A stretch of 64,000 bases of DNA from positions 1 to 64,000 of the forward strand of contig CAWBXZ010000018.1 of assembly GCA_963792855.1 (NCBI GenBank), written 5' to 3'. This document shows positions 1 to 8,113 of this stretch, piece by piece; the first letter of the stretch is position 1, and every line of letters starts with the position of its first letter. A program made the translations under genes and the position numbers. The notes under the pieces are model-generated. The model saw only the letters and a program-made list of their open reading frames with translations, did no database searches and was not told the DNA's origin. The DNA comes from SG8-40 sp963792855 (GTDB lineage: Bacteria > Pseudomonadota > Gammaproteobacteria > Burkholderiales > Eutrophovitaceae).

Positions 1-1
1 G

Positions 2-271
2 GTGGTGCGCGGCGAGTTCGCGCGGTTTTCCGATACCGGGCCGGTACTCGACACGCTGGACGAAGTGGAAGCGTTTCACGGCTACGCACGCGGCGGGCAC
101 GAGTACGTGCGCACCTTGCTCGAAGTCGACACTGCGCACGGGGCGCGTCGTCTCGCCTGGACCTATGTTGCCGGTGACCGTTCGATCATGGGCGAGCGTA
201 TCGACTCCGGATGCTGGCGCACGCATCGCGCTGCCGCTCGCGGTGCGTTCGGCGCGGAACACACCGCCTGA
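2..271 (+). CDS. Gamma-glutamylcyclotransferase-like protein, 3' part only
   Basis: Only the last ~89 residues are present; the gene runs off the left edge of the window. The visible part has the C-terminal pattern of the GGCT/AIG2-like fold: a VRGEF strand, a 'LDEVEAFHGYA' segment, 'EYVRTLLEV' and a closing 'AWTYVAGD'. Members cyclise gamma-glutamyl groups or act as small cyclotransferase-fold enzymes; the substrate cannot be told here because the N-terminal glycine loop and probably the catalytic Glu lie outside. It converges on the SDR gene that ends 72 bases downstream, and no clear terminator is seen between them. The residues after 'AGDRS' are low in similarity to the family and look like a variable tail. 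Confidence 0.6.
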   Translation: MVRGEFARFSDTGPVLDTLDEVEAFHGYARGGHEYVRTLLEVDTAHGARRLAWTYVAGDRSIMGERIDSGCWRTHRAAARGAFGAEHTA

Positions 272-343
272 TACCGGCACGACGGCCGTTTCCCCTCTTT
301 CCGGTGCGATGGGCGCCTCCGGGTCGATGGCTGCGTTTACCGT

Positions 344-1138
344 TCAGGTGATCTGGTTGACGATACCGCCCTCGACCCGCAAGGCCGCACCGTTCGTCAG
401 TGCCGACAAAGGGCTGCACAGGTAGACGGCCAGCGGCGCCACTTCATCGCACTCGGCAAAGCGCTTCAGGATCGAGCTTGGCCGGTATTTCTCGAAGAAC
501 GCTTTTTCGAATTCCGCGATGGGAATGCCGGCCGCTTTGGCGCGCTGTTCGCGCATCTTGTCGGAGTTCTCGGTGCGTGTCGGTCCCGGCAGCAGTGAAT
601 TGACGGTCACACCGGTGCCACCGAGTGCGATCGCCAGGCCCCGCGAGATGCTGAGTTGGGCGGTCTTGCTGAAGCCGTAGTGAATCATTTCGGGCGGAAT
701 GTTCAGTCCGGATTCGCTCGAAACGAAAATCACGCGGCCCCATTTTCGCTCGACCATTTTCGGCGCGTAGAAACGGGTGAAGCGCACGCCGCTCATGACA
801 TTGACTTCGAAAAGGCGATCCCAGTCCTCGTCGGGGATGTCGAAAAAATCCTTGCGTTCGTAGATGCCGAGGTTATTGACGAGGATTTCGGTGTCCGGCA
901 CCTTTGCGAACACCTTCTCCGCGCCGGCCCTGGTCGCGCAGTCAGCGGCAACGCCATCGGCCTTGGCCCCCGGCACTTCCTTGCCGAGTTTCGCCAGCGC
1001 ATCGTCGACCCGGGCCTGGGTACGCCCCGTCAGCGTGACGTGGGCGCCTTCGGCGGCCAGGGCGCGGGCGATGGCGTAGCCGATTCCCGATGTCGATCCG
1101 GTAATCAGGGCGCGGCGATCGGTCAATTGCATATCCAT
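344..1138 (-). CDS. SDR family oxidoreductase (classical)
   Basis: A 264-residue short-chain dehydrogenase/reductase. Seen: the N-terminal cofactor motif TGSTSGIG (about residues 14-21), the NNLG motif near residue 88, the catalytic YGFSK (Y-x3-K) preceded by a serine-rich strand (VSSES), and the PGPT turn after the active site. The basic residue after the second beta strand (TGRT) is compatible with NADP(H). The ATG is preceded by GAGGAG at a good distance. It is divergent from a ThDP-enzyme gene, sharing an intergenic region with a 13-base direct repeat, so the two may be co-regulated. The substrate cannot be deduced; related proteins are often annotated 3-oxoacyl-ACP reductase-like, which is not proof of that role. 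Confidence 0.9.
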   Translation of the reverse strand: MDMQLTDRRALITGSTSGIGYAIARALAAEGAHVTLTGRTQARVDDALAKLGKEVPGAKADGVAADCATRAGAEKVFAKVPDTEILVNNLGIYERKDFFDIPDEDWDRLFEVNVMSGVRFTRFYAPKMVERKWGRVIFVSSESGLNIPPEMIHYGFSKTAQLSISRGLAIALGGTGVTVNSLLPGPTRTENSDKMREQRAKAAGIPIAEFEKAFFEKYRPSSILKRFAECDEVAPLAVYLCSPLSALTNGAALRVEGGIVNQIT

Positions 1139-1150
1139 ACGGGTTTCTCC

Positions 1151-1181
1151 TCAATGTGTTTAGGCAAGTCAATGTGTTTAG
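1151..1181. repeat. 13-base direct repeat in a divergent promoter region
   Basis: TCAATGTGTTTAG occurs at 1151-1163 and again at 1169-1181, an 18-base period. It lies just upstream of the ribosome-binding site of the leftward SDR gene and ~110 bases upstream of the ThDP gene. It could be a tandem operator half-site or a replication-slippage duplication; nothing in the sequence decides. Confidence 0.6.
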
Positions 1182-1290
1182 CCAGGCAGTTTTTCGCCAG
1201 TGTCATGCGTGCTGGCGGAAAGAGGCAGCGGTTGTGCGCCGGGGTAGGTACACTACACTGTTTGCCAATGACAACGGAACCGGGGGAAAT

Positions 1291-2916
1291 ATGGCACGCA
1301 TGACAGGGGGGAAAGCGGTTGCCGCATCCTTGAAGGCCGAAGGCATCGAGCATGTCTTTGGCATCGTTGGAACCCATAACAGTCCGCTCTATGACGGGGC
1401 TTATCAGGACAAGGCGCTCGAGCTGATTACGGTTCGGCATGAGCAGGGCGCAACGCTGATGGCCGCGGGTTACGCGCGTGCTTCCGGCCGTATCGCCGCG
1501 AGCTTTGTGGTTCCCGGACCGGGATTGACCAACGCGCTGAGCGGGATGGGCATGGCGTATTCGGAGTCCGCTCCGATGCTGGTGTTCGGCGGGCAGAACG
1601 CGTTGCCGCAACTGGAGCGTGAAGGCGGGCATTTCCACGAACTTCGCAACTCAATCAACGTCGCGGCATCGGTGTGCGGCTATGCGACCCGGGTGTCGGC
1701 AGCGGCGGACGTGCCGTCCGTGGTGCGTGAAGCGGTGCGCATGATGCGTTGCCAGCGCCCGCGCCCCGCCTACATCGAAATGCCACTCGACGTGCAGAAC
1801 GGCGAAGCGGACGTGACCTTGCAGCCGCACGCACAGGACGTGCGTCCGGCGGGCGATCCCGGTGCGATCGCTCGCGCCGCGGCTGCGCTGCGCTCGGCAA
1901 AGCGTCCGTTCATTTATGCAGGCGGCGGTGCCGACAGTCCTGCCGCCGCGCCCGTTCTGGCCCGCGTCGCGGAACTGCTGGGCGCACCGGTGGTGACCAG
2001 CGTGTTTGGGCGCGGGGCGATTTCCGATCGGCATCCGCTGGCGCTCGGTGACGGTTGGGGAAGATTTGATCTCTACGATGATTTGCTCGAACAGGCGGAC
2101 CTGGCGCTGGTGGTGGGTTCACGCATCGACGTCGTGTCGGATGTGAATACCGGCGCGCGGTTCCCGCAGCGCATCGTCCAGATCGACATCGACCCTCTGA
2201 TTGTCGGGCAGCGCCGCGCCGTCGAGGTCGGCATCGTCGCAGACGCGAGCCTGGCGCTCGCCGCGCTGGCTGATGCACTGGGCGGCGACGAGTCCACGCA
2301 ATGCTGGTTCGACATCGATGCGTTTCGTGAGAAAAAACGGGCCAGGTTTTCAGAGCAGGCAGGCCCTGTGCTGGAAATCATCGAGAGCCTCCGTTCGGCA
2401 CTGCCGGACGACACGATTTTCGTCGACGATCTGACCCTGGTCGGTTACTGGATGCCGTTGTTGATGGAAACCTATCATCCGCGGACGCTGATACATCCGG
2501 GCACCTACGGCACGCTCGGGTACTCGCTGCCGGCGGCAATCGGTGCCAAAGTCGCATGTCCGAAGCAGACGGTCGTGTCGATTTCGGGAGATGGGGGTTT
2601 CATGTTCACCGTGCAGGAACTGGCCACGGCACGCGCCCTGAACCTCGACCTGATCGCGCTGGTGTTCAACGACAATGCATTCGGCGCCATCCGCAAGTAC
2701 CAGGACCGCATGTTCGGCGGCCGCCATATCGGCTCGGCGCTGGCAAATCCGGATTTCGCAAAACTCGGCGCGGCATTCGGTGTCAACAGTGAGCGCGTTG
2801 CCCCGGACCGGGTTGGAGAGGCCGTTACGCGGGCAAACAAGGCCGGCGGCACGTGGCTGATCGAAGTGCCGTTCGCTCCGGGCGGGGCTGCCGAGATGGT
2901 GCCGTGGATGCCCTGA
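1291..2916 (+). CDS. Thiamine diphosphate-dependent enzyme, acetolactate synthase-like
   Basis: A 541-residue ThDP enzyme of the acetolactate synthase/benzoylformate decarboxylase superfamily. Seen: the N-terminal PYR domain with the cofactor-activating Glu in 'VRHEQGA' (~residue 51), a central domain, and the C-terminal PP domain with GDGGF ... FNDNAFG, the GDG-X~25-N Mg-ThDP motif. Start chosen at 1291, preceded by CGGGGGA; longer in-frame extensions have no supporting site. There is no adjacent regulatory small subunit (ilvH/ilvN), which argues against the housekeeping isoleucine/valine enzyme and for a catabolic carboligase or decarboxylase. The reaction cannot be named from sequence alone. 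It is divergent from the SDR at 344-1138. Confidence 0.88.
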   Translation: MARMTGGKAVAASLKAEGIEHVFGIVGTHNSPLYDGAYQDKALELITVRHEQGATLMAAGYARASGRIAASFVVPGPGLTNALSGMGMAYSESAPMLVFGGQNALPQLEREGGHFHELRNSINVAASVCGYATRVSAAADVPSVVREAVRMMRCQRPRPAYIEMPLDVQNGEADVTLQPHAQDVRPAGDPGAIARAAAALRSAKRPFIYAGGGADSPAAAPVLARVAELLGAPVVTSVFGRGAISDRHPLALGDGWGRFDLYDDLLEQADLALVVGSRIDVVSDVNTGARFPQRIVQIDIDPLIVGQRRAVEVGIVADASLALAALADALGGDESTQCWFDIDAFREKKRARFSEQAGPVLEIIESLRSALPDDTIFVDDLTLVGYWMPLLMETYHPRTLIHPGTYGTLGYSLPAAIGAKVACPKQTVVSISGDGGFMFTVQELATARALNLDLIALVFNDNAFGAIRKYQDRMFGGRHIGSALANPDFAKLGAAFGVNSERVAPDRVGEAVTRANKAGGTWLIEVPFAPGGAAEMVPWMP

Positions 2917-3058
2917 CGGGTACACCGTGAGCGGGCCGTGCGCCCGGGATCCCGCGCCGCATACAATCGTGCGTCTTGCACACGGGCATGAAACATGTGC
3001 GGCTTTGAAACCTGGCGCTTCCGGATGAAGAGAGCCTCTGAGCGATTGACAGCATTCA

Positions 3059-4156
3059 ATGGTTGGTGAAAGCATTTTGTTTACGGCGGCCGCGGGCTTC
3101 GAAGCGGCGTGCAAGGTGGGCTTGCTGCCGCAGGGACATCGCGCGCGCCGCCTGCATGGGCACGGCTACCTTGCCGACGTGCGTTGCGCGTTGCCCGAAG
3201 GCTGGGCGGGTTTTCCCGGGGGCGAAGTGCAAGAGCTTCAATCGCGGCTCGCCGCTGCGGTTGCGCCGCTCGACTACAACGAAGTCAACCGCGAAATCGA
3301 AGAGCCCACGGACGAAAACATCGCCCGCTGGGTGCGCTCGCGCCTGGACTTGCCGGACATCGACAACGTCGGCGTTCAGAGCACCCCGCACACAGGCGTT
3401 GACCTGGACCAGCATGAACATGCGCACATCTGGCGTCGTTACCGTTTCGAATCCGCACATCGACTGCCGAACGTTGCTGCCGGACACAAGTGCGGGCGCA
3501 TGCACGGTCATGGTTTCGAGGTGATTCTTCATGCAGACATGGATCTGGGCGAACGCGCGATCGGTGTCGATTACGATCGGATCGACGCACTTTGGGCGCC
3601 GCTACATGGCCAGCTCGATCACGTTTGCCTGAACGATTTGCCGGGCCTGGAGAACCCGACCAGCGAACTGGTGTCGAGCTGGATCTGGGATCGGCTCAAG
3701 CCGCTGTTGCCGGAATTGTCGTGGGTGACGGTTTACGAAACGGCAAGCAGCGGCGCGCATTTTGACGGACAGCGTTACCGGATCTGGAAGGAGTTCACGC
3801 TGGACAGCGCGGTGCAATTGAAGCGTGCGCCGGCGGGCGACCCGCGCCGCAGGCTGCATGGCCACACCTACACGCTGCGCTTGCACCTGCACGCGCCCCT
3901 CGACCAGGTGCTGGGATGGACTGTCGACTACGGCGACGTAAAGGAACTGTTCGCACCGGTGTTCCTGCGTCTCGATCACCATCCGCTGAATGAGCTTGCC
4001 GCGGTGAAGGATAACGATGCCCTTAGCCTGGCCCGCTGGATACACGGCGAGACGGCACCGCAGTTGCCGCAGCTCGATCGCATCGATTTGTACGAGACGA
4101 GGGGATGCGGCGTGATACTGGCATGGGGAGAGCACGCACCGGCGTTGCCGGTTTGA
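3059..4156 (+). CDS. queD: QueD-like 6-carboxytetrahydropterin synthase, three tandem PTPS domains
   Basis: A 365-residue protein, about three times the usual ~120 residues of QueD, which makes 6-carboxytetrahydropterin from dihydroneopterin triphosphate for queuosine and other 7-deazaguanines. Three PTPS-type domains follow one another (roughly 1-120, 125-240, 243-360), each with an HGH zinc motif. Only the middle domain has the full set: FESAH, KCGRMHGH with the catalytic Cys, LDHVCLND, the ENPTSE substrate loop and VYET with the catalytic Glu; it closely resembles E. coli QueD. Domain 1 has Cys in place of the first zinc His, no catalytic Cys, and LDY instead of LDH. Domain 3 lacks the first His and the Cys but keeps LDHH and YET. 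The stop is 4 bases before queE, so the pair is an operon and supports the queuosine role. No strong ribosome-binding site precedes the ATG. Confidence 0.88.
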   Translation: MVGESILFTAAAGFEAACKVGLLPQGHRARRLHGHGYLADVRCALPEGWAGFPGGEVQELQSRLAAAVAPLDYNEVNREIEEPTDENIARWVRSRLDLPDIDNVGVQSTPHTGVDLDQHEHAHIWRRYRFESAHRLPNVAAGHKCGRMHGHGFEVILHADMDLGERAIGVDYDRIDALWAPLHGQLDHVCLNDLPGLENPTSELVSSWIWDRLKPLLPELSWVTVYETASSGAHFDGQRYRIWKEFTLDSAVQLKRAPAGDPRRRLHGHTYTLRLHLHAPLDQVLGWTVDYGDVKELFAPVFLRLDHHPLNELAAVKDNDALSLARWIHGETAPQLPQLDRIDLYETRGCGVILAWGEHAPALPV

Positions 4157-4160
4157 TGAC

Positions 4161-4796
4161 ATGACTTACAGCGTCAAGGAAATCTACTACACCCTGCAGG
4201 GGGAAGGCGCGCAAACCGGGCGGGCTGCCGTGTTTTGCCGATTCTCCGGGTGCAATTTGTGGAGCGGCCGGGAAGCGGACCGCGCGCAAGCCGTGTGCGC
4301 ATTCTGCGACACGGACTTTGTCGGTACCGACGGACCGGGGGGCGGCAAGTTTGCGACGCCCCAGGCACTGGCCCAGGCGGTATCTGATTGCTGGCCGTCA
4401 CCGGCAACTGATTCCAGGCTGGTGGTTTGCACCGGGGGCGAGCCATTGTTGCAGCTCGATGAGGTGCTGGTAGAGGCTTTTCACGACAAGGGTTTCGAAG
4501 TTGCAGTGGAGACCAACGGGACACAACCGGCGCCACCCGGGCTGGACTGGGTCTGCGTCAGCCCCAAGGCCGATGCGAAAGTGATACTGACGCACGGCAA
4601 TGAACTGAAGCTGGTGTACCCGCAACCGGCGGCCATGCCCGACAGGTTTGAACACCTCGATTTCGAGCATTTCTTTCTGCAACCCATGGACGGCCCGGAA
4701 GCCGCGGCGAATACACGTGCGGTCGTCGACTATTGCAAGCGGCATCCGCGCTGGCGGATCAGCGTGCAAACACACAAGCTGCTGGGGATAGCCTGA
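4161..4796 (+). CDS. queE: 7-carboxy-7-deazaguanine synthase (radical SAM)
   Basis: QueE converts 6-carboxytetrahydropterin to 7-carboxy-7-deazaguanine, the step after QueD. The 211-residue protein opens with 'YYTLQGEGAQTGRAAVFCRFSGCNLW' type sequence (only its key parts matter: LQGEG, then C-x14-C-x2-C ending CAFCDTDF). The expanded CX14CX2C cluster loop, instead of CX3CX2C, is the known QueE variation in a subset of proteobacteria. A TGGEPLL motif (SAM contact) and a late 'FFLQPMDG' strand are also present. The gene starts 4 bases after the queD stop, so translation is probably coupled. No queC or queF is seen in this window. Confidence 0.93.
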   Translation: MTYSVKEIYYTLQGEGAQTGRAAVFCRFSGCNLWSGREADRAQAVCAFCDTDFVGTDGPGGGKFATPQALAQAVSDCWPSPATDSRLVVCTGGEPLLQLDEVLVEAFHDKGFEVAVETNGTQPAPPGLDWVCVSPKADAKVILTHGNELKLVYPQPAAMPDRFEHLDFEHFFLQPMDGPEAAANTRAVVDYCKRHPRWRISVQTHKLLGIA

Positions 4797-4878
4797 GGAA
4801 CTTGCTGAAGCGGTGCCGCGGGTGTTGCCTGTCTCGCTGCCCGTCCACGCCGCGCCGCGAGTCTGGTATTGTTTCGCC

Positions 4879-5406
4879 ATGACCCAGCCAAACACATTGA
4901 GACTGCTCAATACGCTGTTACTTGCCGTATTTCTCGGGCTTGGCGCCATGTCCGTATGGGCGGGCGCCGGCGACGAGGAATTCGATCGAGGTTACGAAGC
5001 GTTTGTGGCGCGCGATTATCAATCGGCGATGCAGTGGTGGACGAAGGCTGCAGAAAGCGGGCACGCGAGGGCGCAGAACGGCCTTGGTGTGCTGTATCGT
5101 GATGGAGACCTTGGCGGCCCGGACCCAAAGCGCGCCGCTGAATGGTTCAGTCGCTCGGCAGAGAACGGTTACGCATTTGCGATGTACAGCCTGGCGCTGC
5201 TGTATCGCGATGGTGAAGGCGTGGAACGCAATGACATCGAGGCGCACAAGTGGTTCAATCTGGCGTCGGCTCTCAATTTCGATCCGAGATCGATGTTCCA
5301 GCGTGATCTGCTTGCGCACCGCATGTCGAGCGAAGAGATCGCTGAGGCAGAGAAGCGCGCACAGGAGTGGATTAACAAGTTCTTTTTTGGCAATTCGTCA
5401 GTCTGA
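4879..5406 (+). CDS. Exported Sel1-repeat protein
   Basis: A 175-residue protein with an N-terminal hydrophobic segment (about residues 9-27, ending SVWA-GA) that looks like a cleavable signal peptide, followed by about three Sel1/TPR-like repeats ('A..WWTKAAESGHARAQNGLG', 'AAEWFSRSAENGYAFAMYSLA' type units and a shorter 'AHKWFNLASAL'). Sel1 proteins act as periplasmic or envelope protein-binding scaffolds; no enzyme function is expected. The ATG at 4879 puts the signal peptide at the N-terminus; the upstream extension is Pro/Arg rich and unlikely to be translated. It lies 82 bases after queE in the same direction, but a functional link is not evident. Confidence 0.82.
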   Translation: MTQPNTLRLLNTLLLAVFLGLGAMSVWAGAGDEEFDRGYEAFVARDYQSAMQWWTKAAESGHARAQNGLGVLYRDGDLGGPDPKRAAEWFSRSAENGYAFAMYSLALLYRDGEGVERNDIEAHKWFNLASALNFDPRSMFQRDLLAHRMSSEEIAEAEKRAQEWINKFFFGNSSV

Positions 5407-5569
5407 CGGACCCACTGCAGCGCGGTGCTTGTTTCCGGCTTCTGTCTTGAAGCCGAATTTTGCGGAAATCCGTATCCAAAGCCGCCGTGGCGGTCGCCGC
5501 GGTGTCTCGTGTTCGTCCGGGCCGCACCGGATGACAGCCAGGCAAGACTGAATCGGAGGGGGAAACAGC

Positions 5570-6349
5570 ATGGATCTGGGTATCAAGGGGCGTAAAGCCA
5601 TCGTCTGCGCATCGAGCCGCGGGCTCGGTAAAGCCTGCGCAATGGCACTGGCGCAGGCCGGCGTTTCGCTGGTTCTGAATGGGCGCAACCAGTCCGTGCT
5701 CGAAGCGACGGCAACCGAGATCGGCAAGGCGACAGGCGTATCGGTGACGCCGGTGGTTGCCGATATCAGCACGCCGGAAGGCCAGGAAGCGGTGCTCGCT
5801 GCGTGCCCCGATCCGGATATCCTCATAAACAACAACGGCGGGCCGCCGTTAAAGGATTTTCGCGAACTGGACCGGGCTGCCATGCTCGAGGGCGTGACGA
5901 TGAACATGGTGACGCCGATTGAGTTGATACAGAAAGTGATCGATCACATGACGGCGCAGCGCTTCGGGCGCATCGTCAACATCACTTCGATGAGCGTCAA
6001 GATGCCCGTGCCGGGGCTCGATCTTTCAAGCGGGGCGCGTGCCGGACTCACCGCATTTCTGGCCGGTGTGGCGCGCACGGTCGCTGATCGCAACGTTACG
6101 ATCAATAATATTCTGCCGGGTTACTTCGATACCGATCGTCTGCGTGGCGGGGTCGCGGCCTGGGCGAAATCAGCCGGTGTGCCGGAAAAGGAAGTCGCGG
6201 AACAGCGAGCGGCTCAGGTCCCGGCCAGGCGTTTCGGCAGCCCGGAAGAATTCGGTGAAACCTGCGCATTCCTGTGCAGCCAGCACGCCGGCTATATCAC
6301 CGGCCAAAGCCTTCTCCTCGACGGCGGGCTCTACAACAGCGCGTTCTGA
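5570..6349 (+). CDS. SDR family protein with substituted catalytic residues
   Basis: A 259-residue Rossmann-fold SDR with an excellent ribosome-binding site (GGAGGGGG) before the ATG. The cofactor motif reads ASSRGLG rather than TGxxxGIG, NNNGG replaces NNAG, and the usual Y-x3-K site is S-S-G-A-R: aligning 'SSGARAGL' with 'YSASKAAL' puts Ser for Tyr and Arg for Lys. The C-terminal DGG and the 'NNILPGYFDTDR' region are otherwise typical. A recognised subgroup of SDRs shows the same substitution, so this is unlikely to be damage; the protein may use another proton donor or have a non-redox role. It stands alone between the Sel1 gene and the convergent gshA. Confidence 0.85.
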   Translation: MDLGIKGRKAIVCASSRGLGKACAMALAQAGVSLVLNGRNQSVLEATATEIGKATGVSVTPVVADISTPEGQEAVLAACPDPDILINNNGGPPLKDFRELDRAAMLEGVTMNMVTPIELIQKVIDHMTAQRFGRIVNITSMSVKMPVPGLDLSSGARAGLTAFLAGVARTVADRNVTINNILPGYFDTDRLRGGVAAWAKSAGVPEKEVAEQRAAQVPARRFGSPEEFGETCAFLCSQHAGYITGQSLLLDGGLYNSAF

Positions 6350-6433
6350 ACGATCGATAGCACGTTTGGCAATGGCGTGAACCCGTGCGCCGGGATCGGC
6401 GCGTTCGTGCGGGCATGACCGAAGCCGGTAGCG

Positions 6434-8017
6434 TCAGCCTTGTTGCCGCGCCAGAATCTGGCCAGTGGTGTCCTGCGAGATGTACTGCCGGCGGAACAGT
6501 TCGAAAGGTATCGTATCGGCCGACTCGATTTCGTGCTGCCTGGCTACAGAATCTGCCGCCATGCGGGCGAAGCGCGCCGACATCAATTCGCTGATCGGTG
6601 CTTCGAGCATCTCCTGGCGATATCGTTGCGAGCGCGCCATGATAAATCCGAAGTAGGAACAATCGTGCTGCGTCTGCATTTCACTGAGCATCCGGGAGGA
6701 CGGCGTAACGGCCGGATCCCTTAACGCGCGCGCCGCGTTCTGCATGGCCATCGAGTATTCGTTCGCGCCGTGTGCTTCGTCCAGCGCGGTTGCGATGATC
6801 TCGCATTCCTGAATGATCTCGGCGCCCCAGTCTACGACGGAAGGGTTGTCGATGCCGCGAACAAGCCTGAGACCCGGATCGCGGCCTCTTTCCGCAACGC
6901 TGTGCTGATTGCGGGCATTGGCGACAGTTTCCTCGCTGTTGTCATCGGGACTTTCCTTGAGCAGGCAATGCAGCAGAAACACATCCAGAAAGCGTGCCGT
7001 GTCGCTGGTAATTCCGATCGGTGAAAACGGATCCAGGTCCATGCAGCGTACTTCCACATACTCGACGCCGCGATCGTTCAGCGCGTGCAGGGGCCGTTCA
7101 CCCGGGTTAATGCGCCGCTTCGGGCGGATCGTTCCGTAGAACTCGTTTTCGATCTGCAGCAGGGAATTGGAAAGCTGGCGATACTGGTCTGCCTGACGAA
7201 TGCCGATCGCTGCATAGGGTGGATAAGGCTCGGTCAGAGCCGTGTACAGCGACTGCGCATAACTCCTGAGGTTGTTGTAGCTCACGGAAATCGATGACTG
7301 CGCGTCGCTCTGATAGCCGAGCGGGCCCATGCGCAGCGATGTGGCGTAGGGCAGGTAGTACGTGCCCTCTTCCAGGGGTTGGAGGCGATGGACGCGTCCT
7401 TCGACGAAACAGCGGCACACCGCCGGAGATGCGCCGAACAGATACAGGAGCAACCAGGCATGCCGGCGGAAATTGCGAATCAGCGCGAAGTAGGCATGGT
7501 CCCGGTATTCACGGAGTTCGCCGTTGAAGCCATCCGTTTTCTGCAACGCCGGCCACGCCGCATCGGGTAACGAGAAATTGTAATGAAGGCCGGAAATGGT
7601 TTGCATGCGTTTGCCGTAGCGGTTTGCCAGCCCGTTTCGGTAAACGGTTTTCGCGCGGCCGATATTGGAAGTGCCGTACTGCCCGATAGGGATGCGTTCG
7701 TCTTCAGGCAGGCTGCAAGGCATGCTTCCGCACCACAGCAATTCATCGCCGATGTTGCGATAAACCACTTGATGGATGTCAGTCAGTTCCGACAGGCAGG
7801 CACTGATCGAATCATGCGTATCGGTAATCAGTTCGAGTTGTGACTCGCTGAAGTCGGTGGTGATGTGAGGGTGCGTGAGCGGCGAGCCGAGTCCGGACGG
7901 ATGGGCGGTCTCGGCGAGCCGACCGTCCGTTCCGACGCGCAGGCTTTCTTTTTCGATACCGCGGCAAAGGCCGCCCAGCATCTTGGGTGAAAGTGCGCTT
8001 AGCCTTCTGGATGGCAT
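6434..8017 (-). CDS. gshA: Glutamate-cysteine ligase
   Basis: A 527-residue match to the gammaproteobacterial-type GshA, which joins glutamate and cysteine with ATP in the first step of glutathione synthesis in the cytosol. Seen: the N-terminal 'CRGIEKESLRV' signature containing metal/ATP-binding Glu residues, 'TTDFSESQLELIT' shortly after, and 'YVEVRCMDLDPFSP' in the middle of the protein. Length is that of the family (~520). The gene ends close to the convergent SDR at 5570-6349. Two GST genes elsewhere in the window fit glutathione use. gshB is not in the window. Confidence 0.96.
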   Translation of the reverse strand: MPSRRLSALSPKMLGGLCRGIEKESLRVGTDGRLAETAHPSGLGSPLTHPHITTDFSESQLELITDTHDSISACLSELTDIHQVVYRNIGDELLWCGSMPCSLPEDERIPIGQYGTSNIGRAKTVYRNGLANRYGKRMQTISGLHYNFSLPDAAWPALQKTDGFNGELREYRDHAYFALIRNFRRHAWLLLYLFGASPAVCRCFVEGRVHRLQPLEEGTYYLPYATSLRMGPLGYQSDAQSSISVSYNNLRSYAQSLYTALTEPYPPYAAIGIRQADQYRQLSNSLLQIENEFYGTIRPKRRINPGERPLHALNDRGVEYVEVRCMDLDPFSPIGITSDTARFLDVFLLHCLLKESPDDNSEETVANARNQHSVAERGRDPGLRLVRGIDNPSVVDWGAEIIQECEIIATALDEAHGANEYSMAMQNAARALRDPAVTPSSRMLSEMQTQHDCSYFGFIMARSQRYRQEMLEAPISELMSARFARMAADSVARQHEIESADTIPFELFRRQYISQDTTGQILARQQG

Positions 8018-8113
8018 CGGTTCAATATGTCAGTTGGGATGGTACACAGCACAGTAACGGCGCAGGCGCGTCATGTCCATGACCGGCGTGTAACGGGTGC
8101 ACCGTTGTCGGGC

